Below are positions 6,799 to 13,177 of a stretch of 14,528 bases of DNA, piece by piece. The first letter of the stretch is position 1. Each line of letters opens with the position of its first letter. The stretch covers positions 1 to 14,528 of the forward strand of contig JAIPDA010000028.1 in the NCBI GenBank assembly GCA_021737905.1, written 5' to 3'. This stretch comes from Rhodoferax sp. GTDB taxonomy: Bacteria; Pseudomonadota; Gammaproteobacteria; Burkholderiales; Burkholderiaceae_C. The position numbers and the translations under genes were made by a program. The notes below the pieces were generated by a model. That model did not search any database and was not told the DNA's origin. It worked only from the letters and a program-made list of their open reading frames with translations.

Positions 6799-6804
6799 AA
6801 GGAG
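6799..6804 (+). promoter_or_regulatory. Strong ribosome binding site that fixes the histone-like start
   Basis: AAGGAG, 6 nt before the ATG at 6811. An in-frame GTG at 6793 lies upstream of this site and would read through it, so ATG 6811 is preferred. Confidence 0.85.
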
Positions 6805-6810
6805 AAAACT

Positions 6811-7290
6811 ATGGCAACTGCGAAAAAACCAGCGGCAAAAAAAGCTGCAGTGAAAAAAGCCCCGGCAGCTAAAAAAGCACCGGCCAAGAAAGCCCCAGCT
6901 AAAAAAGTAGCAGCGAAAAAAGCACCGGCCAAAAAAGCCGCTGCGAAAAAATCGCCAGCTAAAAAAGTAGCAGCGAAAAAAGCACCGGCTAAAAAAGCCG
7001 CTGCAAAAAAATCGCCAGCTAAAAAAGTAGCGGCTAAAAAGCCTGCTGCCAAAAAAGCTGCAAAAAAAGTAGCGGCTAAAAAGCCTGCTGCCAAGAAAGC
7101 TGCGAAAAAGCCTGCTGCTAAGAAAGCCGCGAAAAAGCCTGCTGCTAAGAAAGCTGCGAAAAAACCCGCTGCGAAGAAAGCCGCGAAAAAACCCGCTGCC
7201 AAAGCACCCGCTGCACCGGCCAGTCCTGCGGCTCAGACAACTCTGAACCCGCAAGCTGCCTGGCCGTTTCCAACAGCCAGCAAGCCCTAA
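6811..7290 (+). CDS. Histone H1-like nucleoid protein (Lys/Ala/Pro repeats)
   Basis: 159-aa, extremely basic, low-complexity protein of the bacterial histone H1/Hc-like group, expected to bind DNA non-specifically and help compact the nucleoid. Residues 1-~135 are AKK/PAK repeats (AAKK, APAKK, SPAKK, PAAKKAAKK) resembling the C-terminal tail of eukaryotic H1. The last ~17 residues, TTLNPQAAWPFPTASKP, are not repetitive and look like the conserved end seen in related beta-proteobacterial proteins. The DNA contains two near-identical 60-bp repeats and then 27-bp repeats. Lysine codons are largely AAA, giving A-runs of up to 7 in a GC-rich neighbourhood. It is flanked by terminators on both sides, so it is probably monocistronic. 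The SPAKK motifs also occur in DNA-binding histone tails. Confidence 0.9.
   Translation: MATAKKPAAKKAAVKKAPAAKKAPAKKAPAKKVAAKKAPAKKAAAKKSPAKKVAAKKAPAKKAAAKKSPAKKVAAKKPAAKKAAKKVAAKKPAAKKAAKKPAAKKAAKKPAAKKAAKKPAAKKAAKKPAAKAPAAPASPAAQTTLNPQAAWPFPTASKP
6901..7020 (+). repeat. Two 60-bp tandem repeats inside the histone-like gene
   Basis: 6901-6960 and 6961-7020 differ at only two positions (6930 C versus 6990 T; 6945 G versus 7005 A). Each copy encodes a 20-residue Lys/Val/Ala/Pro/Ser block, and a third copy begins at 7021 but diverges. Both differences are synonymous, which suggests recent in-frame duplication or ongoing homogenisation. Confidence 0.9.
7084..7203 (+). repeat. 27-bp tandem repeats (PAAKKAAKK) inside the histone-like gene
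   Basis: Four copies (7084-7110, 7111-7137, 7138-7164, 7165-7191) plus a partial fifth (7192-7203), each encoding PAAKKAAKK. A related copy at 7042-7068 is separated by a 15-bp VAAKK insert. Differences between copies are synonymous third-position changes. Confidence 0.9.
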
Positions 7291-7310
7291 GCAGTAAGGT
7301 AACTCTGCTT

Positions 7311-7343
7311 AAAGCCCGACATCGCAAGATGCCGGGCTTTTTT
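7311..7343 (+). terminator. Intrinsic terminator of the histone-like gene
   Basis: AAAGCCCGACATC (7311-7323), loop GCAA, GATGCCGGGCTTT (7328-7340), then further Ts to 7343. The stem has a single A-C mismatch and ends in a six-T run. It lies 20 bp after the stop. On the other strand only three Ts follow the stem, so it is a weaker stop for the convergent kinase gene. Confidence 0.92.
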
Positions 7344-7432
7344 ATGGCCCTTCTTTGCGCATGTCAGGCCCAATGCCGACGCAGTGGCGCGTTGGAACGC
7401 CCTGAAGCCATCCAGAGGAGCGCAGCGCGCGC

Positions 7433-8332
7433 TCAAAGCGGACGGATGGTCTCTAGCGTGTAGTTCTGGCAGCCCGGCGTAGCAATTTTGTGCGCGCCGA
7501 CGCGGTTGCCCAGCGCGCAGGAATCGACCAGAGACCAACCCCGCTCAAGTCCAAACAACAAAGCACCGCGAAACGCATCGCCGCAACCGGTGGGGTCCAC
7601 CAATTGCACGGCCTTAACGGGCGGCACATGGGTCATCACGCCGTCAACCCAGACCTCGCAGCCCTGTGCGCCCAAAGTCACAACGAGTCCCTGGACGCGG
7701 CGCGAAATGTCGCTGCTGCTCAGGCCGCAGCGCTCGCTGAGCATGCGCCCCTCGTAGTCGTTGACCGTCACCCAGCTGGCCTGGTCAATGAAGTGCGTCA
7801 GCTCTTCGCCGTTGAACATGGGCAAGCCCTGGCCGGGATCAAAAACAAAAGGAATAGAAGCCGCCTTGAACTGTGCGGCATGCAGCAGCATGGCATCACG
7901 TCCGTCGGGCGAAATAATGCCCAGCTTGATATCGCTGCGGGGCTTGATTTCGCTGGCGTGCGCATGGCTCATGGCGCCGGGGTGAAAGGCGGTGATCTGG
8001 TTGTTATCGCGGTCCGTCATGATCATGGCCTGGGCTGTGTAGCTGCCGCCGATCTCTTTAATGAACTCGGTGCTGATGCCCTTGTTGCGAAGGTGCGCCA
8101 CATAGTCCTGGCCGTCGTTGCCTACGGTGGCCATTGGCAGGGCTGAACCACCCAACTGGGTCAGGCTGTAAGCGATGTTGCCGGCGCAGCCGCCGAACTC
8201 GCGGCGCAGAGTCGGAACCAGAAAAGAGACGTTAAGGATGTGCAACTGCTCGGGCATGATCTGCTCGGCAAAGCGACCCTCAAAGCTCATGATGGTGTCA
8301 AAGGCCAGCGAACCACAAATCAAGGTGGACAT
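7433..8332 (-). CDS. PfkB/ribokinase-family carbohydrate (or nucleoside) kinase
   Basis: 299-aa ATP-dependent kinase of the ribokinase/PfkB superfamily; its substrate cannot be fixed from sequence (sugar, adenosine-like or other). The N-terminal signature is EFGGCAGNIAYSLTQLG, with GGCAGN at 47-52. The C-terminal signature is DPTGCGDAFRGALL at 246-259, where D252 is the catalytic base and the GCGD loop is the anion hole; most relatives have GAGD here. NDYE at 191-194 matches the family's N-x-x-E Mg/phosphate motif. It starts 13 bp after the stop of the DUF3426 gene and is the last gene of the prmA-side unit. Its ATG has only a weak purine-rich upstream stretch (TTAGAAAAAAT). The convergent gap to the histone-like gene is 142 bp and holds that gene's terminator. 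Confidence 0.93.
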   Translation of the reverse strand: MSTLICGSLAFDTIMSFEGRFAEQIMPEQLHILNVSFLVPTLRREFGGCAGNIAYSLTQLGGSALPMATVGNDGQDYVAHLRNKGISTEFIKEIGGSYTAQAMIMTDRDNNQITAFHPGAMSHAHASEIKPRSDIKLGIISPDGRDAMLLHAAQFKAASIPFVFDPGQGLPMFNGEELTHFIDQASWVTVNDYEGRMLSERCGLSSSDISRRVQGLVVTLGAQGCEVWVDGVMTHVPPVKAVQLVDPTGCGDAFRGALLFGLERGWSLVDSCALGNRVGAHKIATPGCQNYTLETIRPL

Positions 8333-8345
8333 ATTTTTTCTAAGT

Positions 8346-9386
8346 TCAGGGATAAAAAGCCAAGAGACGATAACCGGTGATCGTCAGCGGGCCGGCTATT
8401 TTGTCGGCTTCGGGTGGGGCCTTGGCAGCGGGCTCACCGCCTGCCGGGGGGTCGACGGGTGCCGGTGACGCAGCGCCCCGGCCAGCAGAGCGCACATCGA
8501 AAGCGCCTGTGAAGGTGCTAGCGCTGTACAGCCAATCGCTGGTGGCACCAAACTCGGCGGGCAACACGATCTTGCGCAGCAAAGGTTGGTCATCAATGCC
8601 CGTCAGGGTCACTTCCAGCGCCGGCATGGCGACCGCACTGGATTGCTTGTTTTGCAAAACAAAGTTCAGGCGGTAGCTGTCGGGGCCGACCTGGGTAAAC
8701 GACGAGCTGTCAATGGCAACGGCCTCAATGATGCGCGGCGGGCTGACTTGGCATTTCAGCGGCAGGCACAAAGTCTCAACGGCCGGCAACAAGACCGGGT
8801 AACGGGCGGCCAAAGCATCGCGTTGATTGGGCAAGAATTGCACCAGGAGCAAGAGCAGCAAAGCCAGTGGGAGCAAGGCGGCCAAAGTACGCAACCAAGG
8901 ACGCGAACGACTGACGCGGGCTTGTACTGGGTTGATAAAGCTGACTTCGGGCTTGCGGCCGCGTGGCGCTTCGGTGATGACCAGGTTCTTGGGCTCCCGG
9001 CCATAAAGCGCGCGACGTGCATCGCTGTCAAGCGGCGCGGCCGGTGGAGACAAGGCCTGGTGAGATTCTTCCTCGTTGGGCGAAGACAGATAACTGGACA
9101 AGGCATCCGACACGGGCGCACGGGGCTGGGCGGCAACAGAAGGTGCCGGCTCAGGCAGAGGCTCAGAGCTCAGAGTTTGTGACGCGGCGGCCGGGGGCTC
9201 GTACAGACTGTCCGGCTTGGGGCTCAAGTCGATCGCGGGAGCTTGCGGGAGAACCTGGAAATGGGCAGAAGCGTCAAACACGCCATCGCACTGGCCGCAA
9301 CGGACCCAGCCATTGGAAACCTTGAGCTGGTCGGTTTCGACCTGAAACATGGTTCGGCAGGTGGGGCAGCAGGTAATCAGGCTCAT
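8346..9386 (-). CDS. Zinc-ribbon, single-pass membrane protein with DUF3426 domain
   Basis: 346-aa protein of unknown function. The N-terminus is an MJ0042-type zinc finger: C7-PT-C10 and C30-GQ-C33. A Pro/Ala/Ser-rich linker (~45-160) follows, then one transmembrane helix (~165-186, rich in Leu) preceded by Arg residues, which places the zinc ribbon in the cytoplasm and the C-terminus outside. Residues ~190-346 correspond to the DUF3426 domain, with SYRLNFVLQNKQSSAVAMP as a beta-rich core. This pairing of finger, membrane helix and DUF3426 is common in beta- and gamma-proteobacteria and is often next to prmA, as here (44 bp downstream of it). TACAAT at 9400-9395 may be a -10 just before its ATG. 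The role is not known and I do not propose one. Confidence 0.88.
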   Translation of the reverse strand: MSLITCCPTCRTMFQVETDQLKVSNGWVRCGQCDGVFDASAHFQVLPQAPAIDLSPKPDSLYEPPAAASQTLSSEPLPEPAPSVAAQPRAPVSDALSSYLSSPNEEESHQALSPPAAPLDSDARRALYGREPKNLVITEAPRGRKPEVSFINPVQARVSRSRPWLRTLAALLPLALLLLLLVQFLPNQRDALAARYPVLLPAVETLCLPLKCQVSPPRIIEAVAIDSSSFTQVGPDSYRLNFVLQNKQSSAVAMPALEVTLTGIDDQPLLRKIVLPAEFGATSDWLYSASTFTGAFDVRSAGRGAASPAPVDPPAGGEPAAKAPPEADKIAGPLTITGYRLLAFYP

Positions 9387-9430
9387 TGCTGCGAATTGTA
9401 GGGCTTACACAAGGGTCGGGACAGCCTTGA

Positions 9431-10315
9431 TCACAAGCGCGCTGTCATCAGGATCCAGCCTTCTTGGCTGTCCGCCACGCGCAAGTCGGCGTAGGGTGCA
9501 TACGCAGCCTGGAGCTCCCCGGCCTGTCGCTCCAAAATACCGGCCAGCACCAAATACCCGCCAGGCGCAACATGCGCGCACAGCAGGGGGGCGAGCACTT
9601 TCAAGGGTGTTGCCAGTATGTTGGCCAGCACACTCTGGTACTGCCCGTGGGCACGGTCAGGCAGACCAGCCTTGAGTTGCACGTGGTTGGCCTCTGCATT
9701 GGCTATGGTGGACTGCACCGCCGCCTCGTCGATGTCCACGGCGTCGATGTCCAGCGCGCCGAACTTGGCGGCACCAATGGCCAAAATGCCGGAACCGCAG
9801 CCGTAGTCGAGCACCCGCCCCAGCGCCAGTCCGCCCGCGATCCAACGCAGGCACATGCGTGTGGTCGGGTGTGTGCCGGTGCCAAAAGCCAGCCCCGGGT
9901 CCAAGCGAATCAACTGCCGGGCCTGGGCCGGCGGCTCATGCCATGTCGGCACGATCCAGAACGGCGGCGTGATCTCCACGGGCGCAAACTGCGACTGTGT
10001 CAGGCGCACCCAATCTTGCTCGGCCACAGTGCTGATGGCCACCAAGTGACAGCCCTCAAAAAAATCCTGCGCCTGCAGCAGCGCAGCCGCTTCACGCGCA
10101 GCCGTCTCGTCAGCAAACAAAGCTGCCACACGCGATCGCTCCCAGCCGGCTTTGGGCGCAGGCATGCCGGGTTCGCCAAACAAAGCCTGCTCTGCCGGGG
10201 TTTGCGCATCAGCGTCTTCAACCGACACACTCAAAGCACTCAGGGCATCGAGCGCCTCGCTGAGTGTCTCAACCGTGTCTACCGGCGCCAGCAAGACCAA
10301 CTCATAAAGACTCAT
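9431..10315 (-). CDS. prmA: Ribosomal protein L11 methyltransferase PrmA
   Basis: S-adenosylmethionine-dependent enzyme that trimethylates lysines and the N-terminus of ribosomal protein L11. 294 aa, the family's usual length. The N-terminal ~1-95 is the L11-recognition domain; a linker leads to RLDPGLAFGTGTHPTT (137-152), the PrmA hallmark. SAM-binding motif I is VLDYGCGSGILAIGAAKFG (168-186), motif II is AVDIDEAAV (192-200), and the motif IV region is VLANILATPL (229-238). The ATG at 10315 has AGG about 7 nt upstream. An intrinsic terminator lies between accC and this gene, so it depends on read-through or its own promoter, even though prmA often travels with accBC. Confidence 0.95.
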   Translation of the reverse strand: MSLYELVLLAPVDTVETLSEALDALSALSVSVEDADAQTPAEQALFGEPGMPAPKAGWERSRVAALFADETAAREAAALLQAQDFFEGCHLVAISTVAEQDWVRLTQSQFAPVEITPPFWIVPTWHEPPAQARQLIRLDPGLAFGTGTHPTTRMCLRWIAGGLALGRVLDYGCGSGILAIGAAKFGALDIDAVDIDEAAVQSTIANAEANHVQLKAGLPDRAHGQYQSVLANILATPLKVLAPLLCAHVAPGGYLVLAGILERQAGELQAAYAPYADLRVADSQEGWILMTARL

Positions 10316-10335
10316 GGAACAACCTGATCAAGGGT

Positions 10336-10374
10336 AAAAAAACAGCCCGCGCACACCTGGCGGTACACGCGGGC
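10336..10374 (-). terminator. Intrinsic terminator between accC and prmA
   Basis: On the minus strand, GCCCGCGTGTACC (10374-10362), loop GCCA, GGTGTGCGCGGGC (10357-10345), then TGTTTTTTT. All 13 pairs form if G-U wobbles are allowed, with seven GC pairs at the base. It ends accBC transcripts at least partly, 20 nt before prmA starts. Confidence 0.88.
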
Positions 10375-10396
10375 CGCATGCATAGTCAGCTCGCCC

Positions 10397-11746
10397 TCAG
10401 CGCTGACGCTTGGACAGCCATTCTTCAAGGTAATGGATATTGGTGCCGCCGTCCATGAACTTGGGGTCGACCATCAGTTCGCGGTGCAGTGCAATGTTGG
10501 TGTTGATGCCTTCAACCGCAGTTTCTGCCAGTGCCGTGCGCATGCGGGCCAGGGCTTGTTCACGCGTGTCGCCGTGCACGATGATCTTGCCGATCATGGA
10601 GTCATAGTTCGGCGGCACAAAGTAATTGGCGTAAATATGCGAATCCACGCGCACGCCCGGGCCGCCGGGCATGTGCCAGGTGGTGACCCGGCCGGGCGAA
10701 GGGACAAACTTGTAAGGGTCTTCGGCATTGATACGGCACTCGATGGCGTGGCCTTTGATTTCGACCTGGCGCTGCGTGAAAGGCAGCTTTTCACCGGCCG
10801 CCACCTGGATCTGGGTTTTGACGATGTCCACGCCCGTCACCCATTCCGTGACCGGGTGCTCGACCTGCACACGGGTGTTCATCTCGATGAAATAAAACTC
10901 ACCGTCTTCGTACAAAAACTCAAAAGTGCCGGCACCGCGGTAGCTGATTTTCTTGACGGCTGCCACGCAACGGTCTCCAATTTTCTCAATCAGCTTGCGC
11001 GGTATGCCGGGCGCCGGCGCCTCCTCAATCACTTTTTGGTGACGCCGCTGCATAGAACAGTCACGCTCGCCCAGCCAAACCGCATTTTTATGCTGATCGG
11101 CCATGATTTGAATTTCGACGTGGCGCGGGTTCTGAAGGTACTTTTCCATGTACACGGCGGGGTTGCCGAATGCAGCGCCGGCTTCGGCCTTGGTGGTTTG
11201 CACCGCATGGATCAGGGCCGCCTCCGTGTGCACGACACGCATGCCGCGCCCGCCGCCGCCGCCGGCCGCCTTGATGATGACCGGGTAGCCGATGGCTTTG
11301 GCCGTGCGCTTGATGATGATGGGATCGTCCGGCAAAGCCCCTTCGGAGCCGGGAACGCAAGGCACACCGGCCTTGATCATGGCTTGTTTGGCGGACACCT
11401 TGTCACCCATGATGCGGATCGACTCCGGCGAGGGGCCGATGAACTTGAAGCCGCTTCGCTCCACCCTTTCGGCAAAGTCGGCGTTCTCGCTCAAAAAACC
11501 GTAGCCGGGGTGAATGGCTTCGGCGTCGGTCACCTCGGCCGCCGCGATGATGGCCGGCATGTTGAGATAACTCAGTGCAGAAGGCGCGGGGCCGATGCAG
11601 ACGGACTCGTCAGCCAGCTTGATGTACTTGGCTTCGCGGTCCGCCTCAGAGTAGACCATCACGGCCTTGACACCCAATTCACGGCAGGCGCGCTGGATCC
11701 GCAGGGCGATCTCGCCCCGGTTGGCAATCAGTATCTTTTTGAACAT
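10397..11746 (-). CDS. accC: Biotin carboxylase subunit of acetyl-CoA carboxylase, AccC
   Basis: ATP-grasp enzyme that carboxylates the biotin on AccB using bicarbonate, the first half of malonyl-CoA synthesis for fatty acids. 449 aa, the same length as E. coli AccC, and key residues fall at identical numbers: K116, K159, glycine-rich loop GGGGGRGM (162-169), H209, H236, K238, E276, E288, N290, R292 and R338. The strongest signature is IEMNTRVQVEHPVTE (287-301). The ATG lies 10 nt after the accB stop, without an obvious Shine-Dalgarno, so translation is probably coupled to accB. An intrinsic terminator follows the gene. No accA or accD is in the window, which is usual in bacteria. Confidence 0.98.
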   Translation of the reverse strand: MFKKILIANRGEIALRIQRACRELGVKAVMVYSEADREAKYIKLADESVCIGPAPSALSYLNMPAIIAAAEVTDAEAIHPGYGFLSENADFAERVERSGFKFIGPSPESIRIMGDKVSAKQAMIKAGVPCVPGSEGALPDDPIIIKRTAKAIGYPVIIKAAGGGGGRGMRVVHTEAALIHAVQTTKAEAGAAFGNPAVYMEKYLQNPRHVEIQIMADQHKNAVWLGERDCSMQRRHQKVIEEAPAPGIPRKLIEKIGDRCVAAVKKISYRGAGTFEFLYEDGEFYFIEMNTRVQVEHPVTEWVTGVDIVKTQIQVAAGEKLPFTQRQVEIKGHAIECRINAEDPYKFVPSPGRVTTWHMPGGPGVRVDSHIYANYFVPPNYDSMIGKIIVHGDTREQALARMRTALAETAVEGINTNIALHRELMVDPKFMDGGTNIHYLEEWLSKRQR

Positions 11747-11756
11747 GGTGCGGGCA

Positions 11757-12215
11757 TCACTCGATCGTCAGCATGGGCTGTCCGTACTCCACGGCCTGAC
11801 CGTTTTCGCACAGGATGGAGGTGACGGTGCCGGACTTATCGGCCTCGATCTCATTGAGGATTTTCATGGCTTCAATGATGCAAATGGTGTCGCCGGCCTT
11901 GACCACGCTGCCGATTTCGACAAAAGCCTTGGCGCCGGGGCTGGCGCTGCGGTAAAAAGTTCCTACCATGGGGGACTTGACCGCGTGACCACCGTCCTCG
12001 GGGGCAGCAGCCGTAGCCAGCACAGGAGTGGGCGCAGGCGCCACGGGGGCCACAAGCGGCGGCGCTGAGTTCACCACGGGACTTTGCATGACCATGGGAG
12101 CAGCCCCCATGGCCTTGACGATACGCACCTTACCCTCGGCTTCGGTGATCTCGAGCTCAGACACATTCGAGTCTGAAACCAGGTCAATCAGCGTTTTGAG
12201 TTTGCGTAAATCCAT
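11757..12215 (-). CDS. accB: Biotin carboxyl carrier protein of acetyl-CoA carboxylase, AccB
   Basis: Carries biotin between AccC and the AccAD carboxyltransferase. 152 aa, close to the E. coli 156. The N-terminal ~1-35 is the dimerisation/AccC-interaction segment (MDLRKLKTLIDLVSDSN…), followed by a flexible Ala/Pro/Val linker (~36-78) and the biotinyl domain (79-152). The biotinylated lysine is K118 in IEAMKILNEIEADKSG. The thumb loop SPMVGTFYRSASPGAKAF (81-98), characteristic of true AccB rather than other biotinyl proteins, is present. The ATG has GGAG 8 nt upstream. It is the first gene of the accBC unit; a candidate promoter lies ~150 bp upstream at 12390-12362. Confidence 0.97.
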   Translation of the reverse strand: MDLRKLKTLIDLVSDSNVSELEITEAEGKVRIVKAMGAAPMVMQSPVVNSAPPLVAPVAPAPTPVLATAAAPEDGGHAVKSPMVGTFYRSASPGAKAFVEIGSVVKAGDTICIIEAMKILNEIEADKSGTVTSILCENGQAVEYGQPMLTIE

Positions 12216-12583
12216 GGTCTGTTCTCCGGGGAAAATATGCCAGGCGATGAGCCAGGCCTGTTGGGTGATAGGTGATGGGGCAAGCCCTGAGGCCGTCTTG
12301 CTGCGGCAGATCCGCCCGTCTGGATGTACTAATGTCGCATTAAAATGGCTTTATTGCGCTATTTATCTGTCTTTGTAGCTTATTTTTCAATAATTTTACT
12401 CATCTACAAAATTCACCAAAATCGATTTCAGCGGGTTTTACCCCGTACAAACCAGAGCGTAAGCGGTGAAAACCCAAGCCACGACCCCAGCCGGCTGAAG
12501 CAAGGCCTGAACTTTAACGCAATTTAAAGCCTGATTGATGAATTTTGGCGATGGCTTTGAAATAGCCGCCCGGCAGCCAAGGC
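12216..12583. other. Gene-free AT-rich spacer between the TlpA gene and accB
   Basis: 368 bp with no supported gene. It holds the accBC leader and promoter candidate. There is also a long-range GGGTTTT (12433-12439) / AAAACCC (12469-12475) inverted repeat, and a small CTTTAA (12512-12517) / TTAAAG (12524-12529) inverted repeat. About 12350-12425 is much richer in A+T than the coding sequence on either side. No T-run-backed terminator for the TlpA gene is evident. In several relatives aroQ sits in this position; I see no aroQ motif (for example NGPNLN) on either strand. Confidence 0.6.
12362..12390 (-). promoter_or_regulatory. Candidate accBC promoter
   Basis: On the minus strand TTGAAA (12390-12385), a 17-bp spacer, then GATAAA (12367-12362), giving 5/6 and 4/6 matches to sigma-70 hexamers inside the AT-rich island. 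The start would be near 12355, with a leader of about 140 nt before accB. Other AT-rich hexamers nearby make this tentative. Confidence 0.45.
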
Positions 12584-13114
12584 TCAAGCCAGAAGAGCCC
12601 AGGCCGCCAGATCATCGGCCGAGAGTTTGCCCATGCGCCGCTGCAAGACGGCACCCGATGCTGAAAAAACCACCGAAAAAGGCAGGCCGCCACTCACATT
12701 GCCCAAGCTTTTGCTCAGCTCGGTGCCGCCCAGGCCGGCCATGGCGACAGGAAAGTCCAGCGGCGATTTGGCCAGCCAGGCCCGCACGGCGCTGGGCTGA
12801 TCGACCGCCAGGCCCAGCACGCGCCAGCCACGCGACAGCTGCGCCAGGTGAAAACGGTTGAGCAAAGGCAATTCCTCCACGCAGGGCGGGCACCATGTAG
12901 CCCAGAAATTGAGCAGCAGGGGCTGGCCTGCCAGGCTGCTGATTTTGAAAGGCGCACCGTCAGGCGTCTCCAGCGCCAGCCCCCAAAAAGGGTCTGCCGC
13001 CAGCGCCGCGGAGCTCATGGCCTGGCGACCCGACTGCCACCAGAACGCCCCGGCCCCGGCCAAACCGGCACTCAGCGCCGCTCCGGCGTACAAGATTTTT
13101 CTGCGTGAGCTCAT
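12584..13114 (-). CDS. TlpA/ResA-like exported thioredoxin-fold protein
   Basis: 176-aa thiol-disulfide oxidoreductase of the TlpA/ResA family, expected to act on the periplasmic side, for example in reducing apocytochrome or other cysteines; the partner is unknown. The N-terminus has S3-R4-R5-K6-I7-L8, then a hydrophobic run (9-26), so it is a signal peptide or anchor with a twin-arginine-like motif; SAALAA (35-40) is a possible cleavage site. The active site is W74-C75-P76-P77-C78 in LLLNFWATWCPPC, and the cis-proline is P145 in GGLPFSVVF. AGGA lies 6 nt before the ATG. It starts 63 bp downstream of the unknown 201-aa gene on the same strand, so the two may share a transcript. Confidence 0.92.
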   Translation of the reverse strand: MSSRRKILYAGAALSAGLAGAGAFWWQSGRQAMSSAALAADPFWGLALETPDGAPFKISSLAGQPLLLNFWATWCPPCVEELPLLNRFHLAQLSRGWRVLGLAVDQPSAVRAWLAKSPLDFPVAMAGLGGTELSKSLGNVSGGLPFSVVFSASGAVLQRRMGKLSADDLAAWALLA

Positions 13115-13177
13115 ACGGGTTCCTGAATTAAAAAACGGTGTTTATAAATGACCCAAGACAGCGGGGCCGGATTTCGC

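Noticed and set aside
6901..7203. The regular repeats as a CRISPR array or mobile-element repeat.
   Set aside because: There are no unique spacers; the repeats are in frame and encode a continuous Lys/Ala/Pro protein.
6639..7254. Two long reading frames (187 and 192 aa) on the minus strand opposite the histone-like gene, rich in Phe/Ala/Gly or Phe/Ser/Arg.
   Set aside because: They are mirror images of the Lys/Ala/Pro repeats; long antisense frames are expected opposite such codon-biased repeats, and neither has a ribosome site.
7490..8146. A 218-aa reading frame on the plus strand opposite the PfkB-type kinase.
   Set aside because: The kinase has both family signatures; this frame is a shadow without motifs or ribosome site.
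10433..11824. A 463-aa reading frame on the plus strand opposite accC.
   Set aside because: AccC is certain on the minus strand; the antisense frame has His/Arg/Gly-rich composition typical of high-GC shadow frames and no recognisable domain.
12350..12425. The AT-rich island as a horizontally acquired fragment or small repeated element.
   Set aside because: It is too short, with no terminal repeats, integrase or target duplication visible; a promoter region explains the composition.
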